A stretch of 64,000 nt of DNA from Protaetiibacter intestinalis (GTDB taxonomy: Bacteria; Actinomycetota; Actinomycetes; Actinomycetales; Microbacteriaceae): the NCBI RefSeq assembly GCF_003627075.1, contig NZ_CP032630.1, positions 620,001 through 684,000 on the forward strand. Direction: 5' to 3'. The notes under the pieces are model-generated. The model was not told where the DNA came from and made no database searches. It was given only the letters and a program-made list of their open reading frames with translations. Each line of letters starts with the position of its first letter. Position 1 is the first letter of the stretch. Below are positions 34,940 through 44,351 of the stretch, piece by piece. The position numbers were made by a program, and so were the translations under genes.

Positions 34940-34982
34940 AGTATTGGTCAACCGGTTCTAGATGTCAACCGGTTGACCAATA
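34940..34982. promoter_or_regulatory. Apionate-type operon promoter covered by a 16-bp inverted-repeat operator
   Basis: Minus-strand promoter TTGACA (34968-34963), 17 bp, AATACT (34945-34940). Perfect inverted repeats at 34942-34957 (TATTGGTCAACCGGTT) and 34967-34982, 9 bp apart, cover the -35 box, spacer and part of the -10. A bound dimer pair of the divergent GntR protein would shut off the operon. Confidence 0.75.
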
Positions 34983-35016
34983 TTGCGCGCCCGTCGATAT
35001 TGCTAGCGTTGCTCGC

Positions 35017-35754
35017 ATGCCGGCATATCCCAAGGACGAATCGGATGACATCTCCGCGTCCCTCGGACGTCTCCCCTCCGGCAGCCCCGTCTCGGCGGTG
35101 ACCACGAAGCTGCTCGAGCTCTTCACGAGCGGCCAGATCGCCCCCGGAACCCGCCTCCCCCCGGAGCGCCAGCTCGCCGCGACGCTCGAGGTCGGCCGCT
35201 CGGCCGTCCGTGAGGCGCTCGCCGCGCTCGAGGTGCTCGGCGTCGTCGACGTGCGCCCGGGATCCGGCACCTACCTGCGCTCATCCACGAGCGAGCTGCT
35301 CCCCCAGAGCCTCAGCTGGGGCATCCTCATCGGGCGGCGCTCCACCGAGGAGCTTGTCGAGGTGCGCGGGGCGCTCGAGATCTACGCCGCCCGGCTCGCC
35401 GCAGAGCGCATGACGCCCGAGGCCTCGGCACGGCTCGACGCCCACCTCGCCGAGATGGCCGCCCACCTCGACGACCTTCCGGCCTTCGTCGAGGCCGACC
35501 TGCAGTTCCACCTCGAGCTCGCACACGCGACCGGCAACAGCGTGCTCGTCGACCTGCTGCAGATCATCCGCTCGCTGCTGCGGGTCTGGGTCGACCGCGC
35601 GGTCGAGGACGCCGGGCACGCCCGCGCGGCGCTCGACGAGCACACCGCCGTGCGGGATGCGATCGCATCCGGCGACGGCGACGCCGCGGCCTCGGCGATG
35701 GCGGCCCACATGCAGACCGCGGGCCGCCGCCTCACCGCCGCCGCGGGCGGCTGA
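35017..35754 (+). CDS. GntR-family (FadR subfamily) regulator
   Basis: 245 aa. Winged-helix domain about residues 25-90 (LLELFTSGQIAPGTRLPPERQLAATLEVGRSAVREALAALEVLGVVDVRPGSGTYL), then an all-helical FCD effector domain (EVRGALEIYAARLAA, DLQFHLELAHATGN, LDEHTAVRDAI) with His and Asp residues typical of metal and acid binding. Leaderless start: TAGCGT at 35004-35009, then ATG 7 nt later. Divergent from the MFS operon with a large palindrome between. FCD regulators usually sense organic acids, in keeping with a sugar-acid inducer. Confidence 0.85.
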   Translation: MPAYPKDESDDISASLGRLPSGSPVSAVTTKLLELFTSGQIAPGTRLPPERQLAATLEVGRSAVREALAALEVLGVVDVRPGSGTYLRSSTSELLPQSLSWGILIGRRSTEELVEVRGALEIYAARLAAERMTPEASARLDAHLAEMAAHLDDLPAFVEADLQFHLELAHATGNSVLVDLLQIIRSLLRVWVDRAVEDAGHARAALDEHTAVRDAIASGDGDAAASAMAAHMQTAGRRLTAAAGG

Positions 35755-35764
35755 CGCCTCCGCG

Positions 35765-37009
35765 TCAGCCGCGGCCGGAGCGGCGCTTGTTGTAGACGTC
35801 GAAGGCGACGGCCAGCAGCAGCACGAGGCCCTTCACGGCCTGCTGCCACTCGATGCCGATGCCCATGATCGACATGCCGTTGTTGAGCACGCCGATGATG
35901 AGACCACCGATGATGGCGCCGCCGATGGTGCCGACACCACCCTGCACCGCGGCGCCGCCGATGAAGGCCGCCGAGATCGCCTCGAGCTCGAAGCCGTCGC
36001 CGGCCTTCGGGCCCGCGAGGTTGAGGCGGGCCGTGAAGATGAGGCCCGCGAGCGCCGCGAGCACACCCATGTTGACGAACAGCCAGAAGTCCACCCGGCG
36101 GGTCTTGATGCCCGAGAGCTCGGCCGCGTGGCGGTTGCCGCCGATCGCGTAGATGTGGCGGCCGAACACCGTGCGGTTCATGACGATGCCGTAGACGAGC
36201 ACGAGCAGCGCGAGCACGATGAGGGTCACCGGGATGCCCTTGTACGAGGCGAGCGCGTAGGCGAAGAAGGCGATCGCGACCGAGACGAACACGAGCTTCG
36301 CGACGAACCAGACGACCGGCTCGACCTCCTGGCCGTACTTGACGCGGCCGGCGCGGGTGCGCAGCTGCTGGATGACGATGAGCACGATCGCGAGCGCGCC
36401 GATGCCCAGGGTGAGCGGGTCGAGCTCGAACTCGCCGAAGACGTTGGTGAGGAAGCCGTTGCCGAGCGCGCGGTACTCCGGCGGGAAGGAGCCGATGTTC
36501 TGGTTGCCGAGCACGACGAGCGCGAGGCCGCGGAAGATGAGCATGCCGGCGAGCGTCACGATGAACGCCGGGATCCCCACGAACGCCACCCAGAATCCCT
36601 GCCAGGCGCCCACGAGCGCGCCGATCAGCAGCGACAGCGCGATCGACAGCCACCACGGCAGCCCCCAGTGCACGGCGAAGACGCCCGAGCACGCGCCGAC
36701 GAACGCCGCGACCGATCCCACCGAGAGGTCGATGTGGCCGGCGATGATGACCATCACCATGCCGATCGCGAGCACGAGGATGTAGCCGTTCTGCACGATC
36801 AGGTTGGAGATGTTCTGCGGCCGCAGCAGGATGCCGTTCGTCGTGAACGAGAACAGCACGACCACCGCGATGAGCGCGATGAAGATGCCGTTCTTGCCGA
36901 GGTCGGCGAGCACGTGGCCGAGCCACGAGGTGAACCTGTTGTCGGCCGGGTTGATGTTGCCGCCGACCGCCTGCGACTCCGTCGGGGTCGGGGTAGTGGG
37001 GTTGGACAT
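35765..37009 (-). CDS. mmsB: Multiple-sugar ABC transporter permease (MmsB/GguB)
   Basis: 414 aa, longer than ribose-type permeases because of two extra segments, as in GguB/XylH. BPD_transp_2 family loop AGHIDLSVGSVAAFVGA and GGAAVQGGVGTIGGA are present. RBS AGAGGA before ATG 37009. Third gene after the ChvE-like binding protein and the MmsA ATPase. Likely cargo: arabinose, xylose, galactose or glucose. Convergent with the GntR gene, only 10 nt apart and with no clear terminator. Confidence 0.87.
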   Translation of the reverse strand: MSNPTTPTPTESQAVGGNINPADNRFTSWLGHVLADLGKNGIFIALIAVVVLFSFTTNGILLRPQNISNLIVQNGYILVLAIGMVMVIIAGHIDLSVGSVAAFVGACSGVFAVHWGLPWWLSIALSLLIGALVGAWQGFWVAFVGIPAFIVTLAGMLIFRGLALVVLGNQNIGSFPPEYRALGNGFLTNVFGEFELDPLTLGIGALAIVLIVIQQLRTRAGRVKYGQEVEPVVWFVAKLVFVSVAIAFFAYALASYKGIPVTLIVLALLVLVYGIVMNRTVFGRHIYAIGGNRHAAELSGIKTRRVDFWLFVNMGVLAALAGLIFTARLNLAGPKAGDGFELEAISAAFIGGAAVQGGVGTIGGAIIGGLIIGVLNNGMSIMGIGIEWQQAVKGLVLLLAVAFDVYNKRRSGRG

Positions 37010-37035
37010 TGCGGGTTCCTCTTCTTCGTCCGCGG

Positions 37036-38565
<1,530 letters not shown>

Positions 38566-38593
38566 GATCCCCGTCTTCCTCGTCGATTCCGGT

Positions 38594-38626
38594 GATGGTG
38601 GGGGAGGGGACTCCTCCCCCACCATC
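38594..38626 (-). promoter_or_regulatory. Intercistronic hairpin after the ChvE-like gene
   Basis: Perfect 14-bp stem, arms 38594-38607 (GATGGTGGGGGAGG) and 38613-38626, with a 5-nt loop. Lies between the binding-protein stop and the ATPase start. No T-run, so partial termination or 3' stabilisation of the binding-protein message is likely. Confidence 0.7.
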
Positions 38627-38649
38627 ATGCTTTCCGAAAGGCGTCCGGC

Positions 38650-39771
38650 CTAGAGGCCGAGCTCCTCGGCGGTCCAGTAGCCCGTGTCGACCAGCGCCTC
38701 CTTGACGTTGTCCTTCACGACCGGAACCGGTGCGAGCAGGTACGACGGCACGACCTTCACGCCGTTGTCGTAGGTCGTGGTGTCGTTGACCTCGACGTCG
38801 TCGCCGTTGAGGATCGCGACGGCCATGCCGGCGGCGACCTTCGCGAGCTCACGGGTGTCCTTGAAGATGGTCGCGAACTGCTCGCCCGCGAGGATCGCCT
38901 TGACCGAGTCGACCTCGGCGTCCTGGCCGGAGATGATCGGCCATTCGTCGCCGACCGTGTAGCCGGCGTCGGTGAGGGCCGAGATGATGCCGCGCGAGAT
39001 GCCGTCGTAGGGCGACAGCACCGCGTCGACCTTCGAGCCGTCCGAGTAGTTCGCGGTGAGGAGGTCCTCCATGCGGCTCTGGGCGGTCTCGCCGTCCCAG
39101 CGCAGCGTCGCGGCCTGCTCGATGTCGGTCTGGCCCGACTTCACGACGAGCGTGCCGTCGTCGATGAGCGGCTGGAGCACGTCCATCGCGCCGTTCCAGA
39201 AGAAGAAGGCGTTGTTGTCGTCGAGCGAGCCGGCGAACAGCTCGATGTTGAACGGACCCTCGGGCGCGCCGTCGAGCGCGTTGCCCTTGAGGTCGGTGAG
39301 GCCGAGGCCGTTGAGCACGGTCCACGCCTGCTGCTGTCCCACGAGGAAGTTGTCGAACGTCGCGTAGTAGTCGACGTTCTCGGTGTCCTTGATGAGTCGG
39401 TCGTAGGCGATGACCGGGATGTCGCTGTCGGCGGCGGTCTGGAGCACCTCGGAGAGGGTGGTGCCGTCGATCGAGGCGATGATGAGCGCCTCGGCGCCCT
39501 TCGTGATCATGTTCTCGATCTGCGAGACCTGGGTGGGGATGTCGTCCTCTGCGTACTGCAGGTCGACGGTGAAGCCCTGGGCCTCGAGCTCCGCCTTGAC
39601 GGCGTTGCCGTCCTGGATCCAGCGCTCCGAGCTCTTGGTGGGCATCGCGACACCGATGAGGCCGCCGTCTCCGCCACCCGATCCGCCGTTGTCGCCCGTC
39701 GGGGCGCACGCGGCGAGCGCGAGCATCGAACCGGCCGCGACGGCGGCGAGTGCGAACTTCTTCGTCTTCAC
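38650..39771 (-). CDS. chvE: ChvE/MmsE-like multiple-sugar-binding lipoprotein
   Basis: 373 aa. Lipobox LALAAC after a short basic N-terminus (VKTKKF). Type I binding fold with [60 protein letters not shown] and [16 protein letters not shown], the pattern of ChvE and xylose/arabinose/galactose binding proteins. I choose GTG at 39771 because AAAGGA is 6 nt upstream; a GTG at 39786 overlaps that site. Starts 11 nt after the aldolase stop, so the operon order is aldolase-chvE-mmsA-mmsB. Confidence 0.87.
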   Translation of the reverse strand: MKTKKFALAAVAAGSMLALAACAPTGDNGGSGGGDGGLIGVAMPTKSSERWIQDGNAVKAELEAQGFTVDLQYAEDDIPTQVSQIENMITKGAEALIIASIDGTTLSEVLQTAADSDIPVIAYDRLIKDTENVDYYATFDNFLVGQQQAWTVLNGLGLTDLKGNALDGAPEGPFNIELFAGSLDDNNAFFFWNGAMDVLQPLIDDGTLVVKSGQTDIEQAATLRWDGETAQSRMEDLLTANYSDGSKVDAVLSPYDGISRGIISALTDAGYTVGDEWPIISGQDAEVDSVKAILAGEQFATIFKDTRELAKVAAGMAVAILNGDDVEVNDTTTYDNGVKVVPSYLLAPVPVVKDNVKEALVDTGYWTAEELGL

Positions 39772-39782
39772 GGTTGTTCCTT

Positions 39783-40619
39783 TCACTGTGTGTTGCGGAC
39801 GTCGTTGTCAGGGGTGGAGCTGATCGATTCCGGGGTCGTCCATGACCCGGTCTCGCCGCTCGGCCGGGCGGTGCCCGGTCGGGAGGTCGGATAGGAGCCC
39901 ACCGTGGCGAGCTCGGCGACGCGCTCGGCGTCGCTGCGGAGGCGGCGCTCGTGGAGCGCGTCCACGATGTCGGCCGCGAGGGGCTCGATCGTGCCGCCTT
40001 CGGGGAGGCCGGCGCGGGCGAGCTGCACGGCGCGGGCGGCGTCCTCGAGGAGGGCGGCGGCGCGCACGGCGTCCCGCGCGGCGGCGCCGACGGCGTACGC
40101 GCCGTGACGCTCGAGCAGCACGGCGCGCGAGCGCTGGGCGGCGAGGGTCGCGGCGATCGCGCCGCCGATCTCCTCGTCGGGGCCGGCGTACGCCACCACG
40201 GGGATGGGCCCGCCGAACTCGTCGGCGACGATCGCGGCGACGCACGGCACGGGCTCGCCGCGCAGCGCGAACGCGGTCGCGTAGGGCGAGTGGGTGTGCA
40301 CGACCCCGCCGATCGCGGGGTCCTCGCGGTAGAGGCGGGCGTGCACGGCGACGCCGCGCGACGGCGGCTGCTCGGATCCGGGAGTGCCCTCGACGACGTG
40401 CCCGTCGAGGTCGACGAGCACCATCCGCTCGGGGCTGAGCTCGCTGTGGTCGAGGCCGCCGGGCTTGATGACGAAGAGCTCGGCACCGGGCACGCGACCC
40501 GACACGACGCCGCTCGTCCAGCTGACGAGTCCGCCGCGCTGGAGGGTCTTGTGGAGGCGGGCGACCTCGGCACGGGTGCGCGCGATGGCGACCTCGATGC
40601 GTGGCTCGAAGCGATTCAC
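39783..40619 (-). CDS. Class II aldolase/adducin-family enzyme, L-ribulose-5-phosphate 4-epimerase-like
   Basis: 278 aa. Metal-ligand His H108 and H110 in [17 protein letters not shown] and H172 in [11 protein letters not shown]; phosphate-binding segment [23 protein letters not shown]. The ADEFGGPIP segment is typical of the AraD/UlaF group rather than fuculose aldolase, but AraD-specific residues cannot be confirmed by eye. About 40 extra C-terminal residues are low complexity. GTG start at 40619 follows GGGAGAG. First gene of an operon with a ChvE-type sugar importer; no kinase or isomerase partner is in the window, so the substrate stays open. Confidence 0.72.
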   Translation of the reverse strand: MNRFEPRIEVAIARTRAEVARLHKTLQRGGLVSWTSGVVSGRVPGAELFVIKPGGLDHSELSPERMVLVDLDGHVVEGTPGSEQPPSRGVAVHARLYREDPAIGGVVHTHSPYATAFALRGEPVPCVAAIVADEFGGPIPVVAYAGPDEEIGGAIAATLAAQRSRAVLLERHGAYAVGAAARDAVRAAALLEDAARAVQLARAGLPEGGTIEPLAADIVDALHERRLRSDAERVAELATVGSYPTSRPGTARPSGETGSWTTPESISSTPDNDVRNTQ

Positions 40620-40647
40620 CGGCTCTCCCGACTCCGTCGTCCTGAAA

Positions 40648-40712
40648 ATGTGACCGGTAAATGTGACCGGTAACATCGAGCACTCTAGCCCGAGCGCGGC
40701 GCGACGTGTCAA
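40648..40712 (-). promoter_or_regulatory. Promoter and tandem operators of the aldolase-chvE operon
   Basis: TTGACA (40712-40707), 19-bp spacer, TAGAGT (40687-40682). Just downstream are two head-to-tail 13-bp copies ATGTGACCGGTAA (40648-40660 and 40661-40673); the second extends to the palindrome ATGTGACCGGTAACAT (40661-40676). The adjacent LacI regulator is the likely ligand. Confidence 0.7.
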
Positions 40713-40743
40713 GTCGGCGAGATATCGAGACGGTAACGGCCGC

Positions 40744-41754
40744 TCAGCGCGCGACGGGTGCCGTCGAGTTGCGCACCATGAGCTGCGGGGCGATCGTGTG
40801 CGCCCCCTCCGCGTCGAGCTCCCCCAGCAGGAACGCCACCGCGCGGCGGCCGAGCTCCGGGAAGTCCTGCCGCACCGTGGTGAGCGGCGGCCAGAAGTGC
40901 GCCGCCTCCGGGATGTCGTCGAAGCCGATCACGCTCACCTCGCCCGGCACGTCGACACCGCCGTCGCGCAGCGCGTGCAGCAGCCCGAGCGCCATCTGGT
41001 CGTTGGAGGCGAACACCGCCGTGAAGTCGCGCACGCGCAGCAGCTCGCGCCCCGCGAAGTAGCCGAAGTCGGCGGACCAGTCCCCGAGGATCGGCGCCGT
41101 CGTCGGCGCATCCCAGGCGTTCAGCTCGTCGAGGAAGCCCTGCATGCGGGCGTCCGCCTCGATCCAGTCCTGCGGACCGGAGAGGTGGTAGATGCCGCGG
41201 TGGCCGAGCTCGAGCAGGTGCCGGGTGGCGAGCCGCGCCCCCGCGTACTGGTCGAAGAACAGGGCGTGACCGTCGTCGCTCGTCGACTGCAGCGTCACGT
41301 ACGGGATGTCGAGCGGCAGCGTCGCGAGCGCCTCGAAGACGCGCACCTGCGGGGCGACCACCACGATGCCCTCGACCGCCTGCGCGCGCAGCTGGGCGAG
41401 CGCATCCGAGATGGAGCCCTCGACGCTCGGGTCGATGTTCGCCACGCTCACCCAGTAGCCGTTCGCGCGGGCCGCCGCCTCGACGCTCGTCATGATCGAG
41501 GCCGGCCCGTAGTCGGTGCTCATCGCCGAGAGGATGCCGATCGTGCGCGAGCGGCTCGAGGCGAGCGCGCGGGCGGCGCGGTTCGGCTGGTACTGCAGCT
41601 CCGCCATCACCTCGAGCACGCGCTGCCGCGTGGTGTCGCGGATGCTCGGGTGGTTGTTGAGCACGCGCGAGACGGTCTGGTGCGAGACGCCGGCCACGCG
41701 CGCGACATCGCGGATGCTGGGCGGTCGGCCGGACGCGGCCGGGTCGAGCGTCAC
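40744..41754 (-). CDS. LacI-family regulator of the aldolase-chvE operon
   Basis: 336 aa. HTH about residues 13-39 (SIRDVARVAGVSHQTVSRVLNN) and a sensor domain resembling galactose/arabinose-type LacI proteins (IGILSAMSTDYGPASIMTSVE, VTLQSTSDDGHALFFDQYAGARLATRHLLELGH, VSVIGFDDIPEAAHFWPPLTTV). GTG start at 41754 has GAGAGGG upstream. It lies 124 nt upstream of, and in line with, the aldolase gene but has its own upstream palindrome TGTGAC-A-GTCACA at 41828-41850, sharing TGTGAC with the operon operators. Autorepression is likely. Confidence 0.85.
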   Translation of the reverse strand: MTLDPAASGRPPSIRDVARVAGVSHQTVSRVLNNHPSIRDTTRQRVLEVMAELQYQPNRAARALASSRSRTIGILSAMSTDYGPASIMTSVEAAARANGYWVSVANIDPSVEGSISDALAQLRAQAVEGIVVVAPQVRVFEALATLPLDIPYVTLQSTSDDGHALFFDQYAGARLATRHLLELGHRGIYHLSGPQDWIEADARMQGFLDELNAWDAPTTAPILGDWSADFGYFAGRELLRVRDFTAVFASNDQMALGLLHALRDGGVDVPGEVSVIGFDDIPEAAHFWPPLTTVRQDFPELGRRAVAFLLGELDAEGAHTIAPQLMVRNSTAPVAR

Positions 41755-41827
41755 GGGTGCCCTCTCACGCGGGTGACGGCAGCGGCGGGCGCTCGTGCCG
41801 TGCGGCCATGATGACACAGGAAGCGCA

Positions 41828-41850
41828 CAGAATGTGACAGTCACATTCTG
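41828..41850. promoter_or_regulatory. 23-bp perfect palindromic operator
   Basis: Eleven-base arms around one central base, core AATGTGACAGTCACATT. It lies between the lacI gene and the divergent small gene at 41874 and overlaps the promoter region of the latter (TAGGCT at 41859-41864). TGTGAC half-sites recur in the tandem operators at 40648-40676. Half-site spacing (3 bases between TGTGA and TCACA) is too short for a CRP site. Confidence 0.7.
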
Positions 41851-41873
41851 GTTCGGTCTAGGCTGGCCGCACC

Positions 41874-42371
41874 ATGTCGGACCTCTGGCGCGAGCTCCCC
41901 CTCTTCGGACGCGCGCGCGTCGACGAGTCGGGTGTGACCCCCGGCTGGGATGCCGAGCTCGCGCAGCTGCGCGAGGCCGCCCGGGTGGCGCTCGAGGCGC
42001 ATCCGGACGCCGCGGCCGCCGAGGCGTTCGAGGCGGCGCTCGCCCCCGGCCGGCCCGCACGGGGCGGACGACCGCGCCCCGCGAAGCTGCCCGAGCTCGA
42101 CCGCGCCGTCTACGCATACCTCGACCTGTGCGCGCGGATCGGCCACGAACCGGAGCTCCCCGTGCGCGCGGGGGGCGCCGTCGCCCTCGGGCGCGCCGCA
42201 TCCGCCCCGGTCGCCATCCGCGCCGTCATCGCCGGGCACGCGCTGCGCGCCACCGACGCCGGCTGGGAGTTCGGGCGCGGCCCCGTGCTCGAGGACACGG
42301 CCGCCGCGCTGCTCGAGTTCCTCGGCGGGCGCAGCCTCGTCGCCCCGCATCCGGCGCCCGCGAGCGGCTGA
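41874..42371 (+). CDS. Small conserved hypothetical protein
   Basis: 165 aa, soluble, rich in Ala, Arg and Glu. Begins MSDLWRELPLFGRARVDE; no signal peptide, membrane segment or metal motif can be seen. The central GRPARGGRPRPAKLPELD stretch is basic. I do not recognise a family. It has codon use like its neighbours and a short or absent 5' leader (TAGGCT 9 nt before the ATG). The strong palindromic LacI operator upstream suggests that it may be controlled with the sugar operon, although nothing in the protein shows a sugar role. Confidence 0.6.
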   Translation: MSDLWRELPLFGRARVDESGVTPGWDAELAQLREAARVALEAHPDAAAAEAFEAALAPGRPARGGRPRPAKLPELDRAVYAYLDLCARIGHEPELPVRAGGAVALGRAASAPVAIRAVIAGHALRATDAGWEFGRGPVLEDTAAALLEFLGGRSLVAPHPAPASG

Positions 42372-42375
42372 GACT

Positions 42376-42437
42376 CCCAGGCGGTTCCCAACCCCGCTGG
42401 TAGCCTGGGGTGTCGCCACCGCCCCCCGCGGGTGGCG
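42376..42437 (+). other. Two-hairpin 5' leader before the secreted protein gene
   Basis: CCCAGGC (42376-42382) pairs with GCCTGGG (42403-42409); CGCCACC (42414-42420) pairs with GGTGGCG (42431-42437), whose 3' arm is 2 nt from the AGGA ribosome site. The leader could modulate translation. It does not match a riboswitch consensus that I can recall. Confidence 0.35.
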
Positions 42438-42447
42438 CAGGACGCCT

Positions 42448-43152
42448 ATGACACCCACCCTCCTGGCCGCGTTCCGCGAGAGGCTCGAAGCCCCCCGCGC
42501 GGGTCGGCGAACCCGCCGCACGCTCGCCGCGGGTGCCGTCGCCGCGAGCTTCGCGCTGCTCGCCTCGCTCGCGCTCGCCCCGCCCGCGCCGCCCACCGAG
42601 GCCGCCGTGCTGCGGGCCTACGCCGCCGCGAACGCACAGGAGGTCGACGTCTCGGCCGCCGACGCGGCCGCGCACCTCGAGGCGAGCGGCGCCGTCACGC
42701 GCGACGAGTACGACGCGACCGCGGGCATCGAGACCTACAAGTCGGGCGGCACCAACCACGACTGGGCGAAGCTCGTGCTGCTCTTCGCGGGCTTCCCGCA
42801 GACCGACGACAGCGTCACCGTGATGACCCGCTGGATGCGCCAGGAGAACGGCGTCGACGACTGGTGGAACCGCAACAACCCGCTCAACAACGGCTGGGGC
42901 GCGAGCGCCGGCGCGGGCGGCACGGGTCGCAACGTGAACCTCGTCGAGGCGGCCCGCAACGCGGCGGATGCGCTGCACAGCATCCGCGGCTACGCCGGCA
43001 TCCGCGCGGCCTTCGCGGCGGGGGCGCCCGCCGCCGAGATCGAGGCGGCCATCTGGGCGTCGCCGTGGGCGAGCGGCCACTACGCGAACGGCGCCCATTG
43101 GCACTACAGCCCCGTCAAGGTCGTGCAGGCCCCCGCCTCCGCCTGGGGCTGA
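42448..43152 (+). CDS. Secreted or membrane-anchored protein with a lysozyme-like C-terminal domain
   Basis: 234 aa. Basic N-terminus and one hydrophobic segment (about residues 26-46) serve as signal anchor. The C-terminal part (about 90-234) includes WAKLVLLFAGFPQ, VMTRWMRQENGVDDWWNRNNPLNNGWG, and YANGAHWHYSP, a pattern like lytic transglycosylase/glucosaminidase-type domains, with the Glu in RQEN as a possible catalytic acid. I infer a role on peptidoglycan, but with modest certainty. ATG 42448 follows AGGA; a two-hairpin leader precedes it and a terminator follows. Confidence 0.6.
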   Translation: MTPTLLAAFRERLEAPRAGRRTRRTLAAGAVAASFALLASLALAPPAPPTEAAVLRAYAAANAQEVDVSAADAAAHLEASGAVTRDEYDATAGIETYKSGGTNHDWAKLVLLFAGFPQTDDSVTVMTRWMRQENGVDDWWNRNNPLNNGWGASAGAGGTGRNVNLVEAARNAADALHSIRGYAGIRAAFAAGAPAAEIEAAIWASPWASGHYANGAHWHYSPVKVVQAPASAWG

Positions 43153-43179
43153 GCCGGGCCAGGTCGTTCCCCCACCGAC

Positions 43180-43208
43180 GGCAGACGCCCCATCGAGGGG
43201 CGTCCGCC
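43180..43208 (+). terminator. Terminator hairpin after the secreted protein gene
   Basis: Arms 43180-43191 (GGCAGACGCCCC) and 43197-43208 pair along 12 bp with one mismatch around a 5-nt loop, 28 nt after the stop codon. Confidence 0.7.
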
Positions 43209-43210
43209 GT

Positions 43211-43306
43211 GGTCTCGATACACCGCCTTCGGCGGCACTCGACCAGCGGAGGGGGCCGCCACCCCTCTGCGGGTTGAGTAGCCCGCGCAGCGGGCGTATC
43301 GAAACC
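43211..43306. repeat. Long imperfect palindromic repeat (family D)
   Basis: GGTCTCGATAC (43211-43221) and GTATCGAAACC (43296-43306) close a 96-bp element that contains two inner hairpins (CCGCCTTCGGCGG and GCCCGCGCAGCGGGC) and CTCGACCAGC / GGTTGAGTAG segments that are complementary. I recognise this as the kind of intergenic repeat common in Microbacteriaceae. A partial relative is at 46096-46133. Confidence 0.65.
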
Positions 43307-43344
43307 CATGCACATCCGCAGGCCGAAGCCCCGATGCTGAGCCG

Positions 43345-44331
43345 CTACGCCCCCAGTGCCGTCTCGACGGCGTCGACGTTCGCCGTCATCCAGGCCGTGT
43401 AGTCCATGCCATCGGGCAGCAGCTCGGTGAACGACACGACGGGGGTGCCCGCGTCCTCCGCGGCGGCGAGCACCCGCTCGGTCTGCGGGCCCACGGTCTG
43501 CTCGTTGTAGGCGAGGAAGGCGACCGAGCCGTCGGAGACGAGCGTCAGCATCGCCTGCACGACGAGCGCGGGGGCGTCGGTGCCCTCCTCGACGGCCTCG
43601 CTGAACTCGGCCGGGGTGCGGTTCTCGAGGCCCGCCGCCTCCAGCAGGTACAGCGGGACGGGCTCGGTGACGGCGACACCCGCGCCCGCGTGCCGGGCGG
43701 CGATGTCGCCGAGTCGCACCGTGAGCGCGTCGAGGCCGTCGCCGAACGCGATCGCGTTGTCGCGGAAGGCGTTCGCCGCGCCCGTGTCGAGCGCGCCGAG
43801 GGCCTCGGCGATCTCGTCGGCGACGGTCGCCATGGTGCCGAGGTGGTACCAGACGTGCTCGTTGAAGGCGCCGTGGTCGTGATCGTGGTCCTCGTCCGCG
43901 TGCTCGCCCTCGTGCTCATCCTCGTCGCCCTCGTCGCCGTGGTCGTGGATGTCGGCGTCCGGGTCGAGGCCCGAGAGCTGGGAGGCGTCGATGACGACGA
44001 CCGCGTCGTTCGGGTGCGCCTCGAGCAACGCATCCATGAAGTCGTCGTAGCCGCCGCCGTTGACGATCACGATGTCGGCACGCGACACGGCGAGCGCGTC
44101 GCGCGCGTCGGCCTCGTACTCGTGGGGGTCCTGCGTGGAGCTGTGGATGATCGAGGTCACCTCCGCCGCGTCGCCCGCCACCGTCTGCGCGATGTCGCCG
44201 TAGACGTTGGTCGAGGCGACGATGCGGATGACGCCGTCGGATGCCGGGTCGTCGGATGCCGCGCAGCCGGTGAGGGCGAGCGCGGTGGTGGCGAGCAGGG
44301 CGAGCGGCAGCAGGGGACGTCGGGAGGTCAT
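43345..44331 (-). CDS. znuA: Zinc ABC transporter substrate-binding lipoprotein (ZnuA type)
   Basis: 328 aa. Lipobox LALTGC near residue 23. ZnuA fold: ASTNVYGDIAQTVAG, SSTQDPHEYEADARD with a metal His, NGGGYDDFMD, and a His/Asp/Glu-rich loop (about residues 132-157) that is a mark of zinc rather than manganese binding. Further ligands include NEHVWYH and a late AFLAYNEQ. A near-perfect Zur box lies 21 nt upstream of the ATG. The znuB and znuC genes are not adjacent: the gene ends facing an unrelated plus-strand gene, so its permease and ATPase must be elsewhere. Confidence 0.9.
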   Translation of the reverse strand: MTSRRPLLPLALLATTALALTGCAASDDPASDGVIRIVASTNVYGDIAQTVAGDAAEVTSIIHSSTQDPHEYEADARDALAVSRADIVIVNGGGYDDFMDALLEAHPNDAVVVIDASQLSGLDPDADIHDHGDEGDEDEHEGEHADEDHDHDHGAFNEHVWYHLGTMATVADEIAEALGALDTGAANAFRDNAIAFGDGLDALTVRLGDIAARHAGAGVAVTEPVPLYLLEAAGLENRTPAEFSEAVEEGTDAPALVVQAMLTLVSDGSVAFLAYNEQTVGPQTERVLAAAEDAGTPVVSFTELLPDGMDYTAWMTANVDAVETALGA

Positions 44332-44351
44332 GCCTCCGAAGCTACCCGTTA

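Noticed and set aside
41828..41850. CRP/cAMP-type site (TGTGA ... TCACA)
   Set aside because: The half-sites are 3 bases apart rather than 6, and a LacI gene with matching TGTGAC operators is adjacent.
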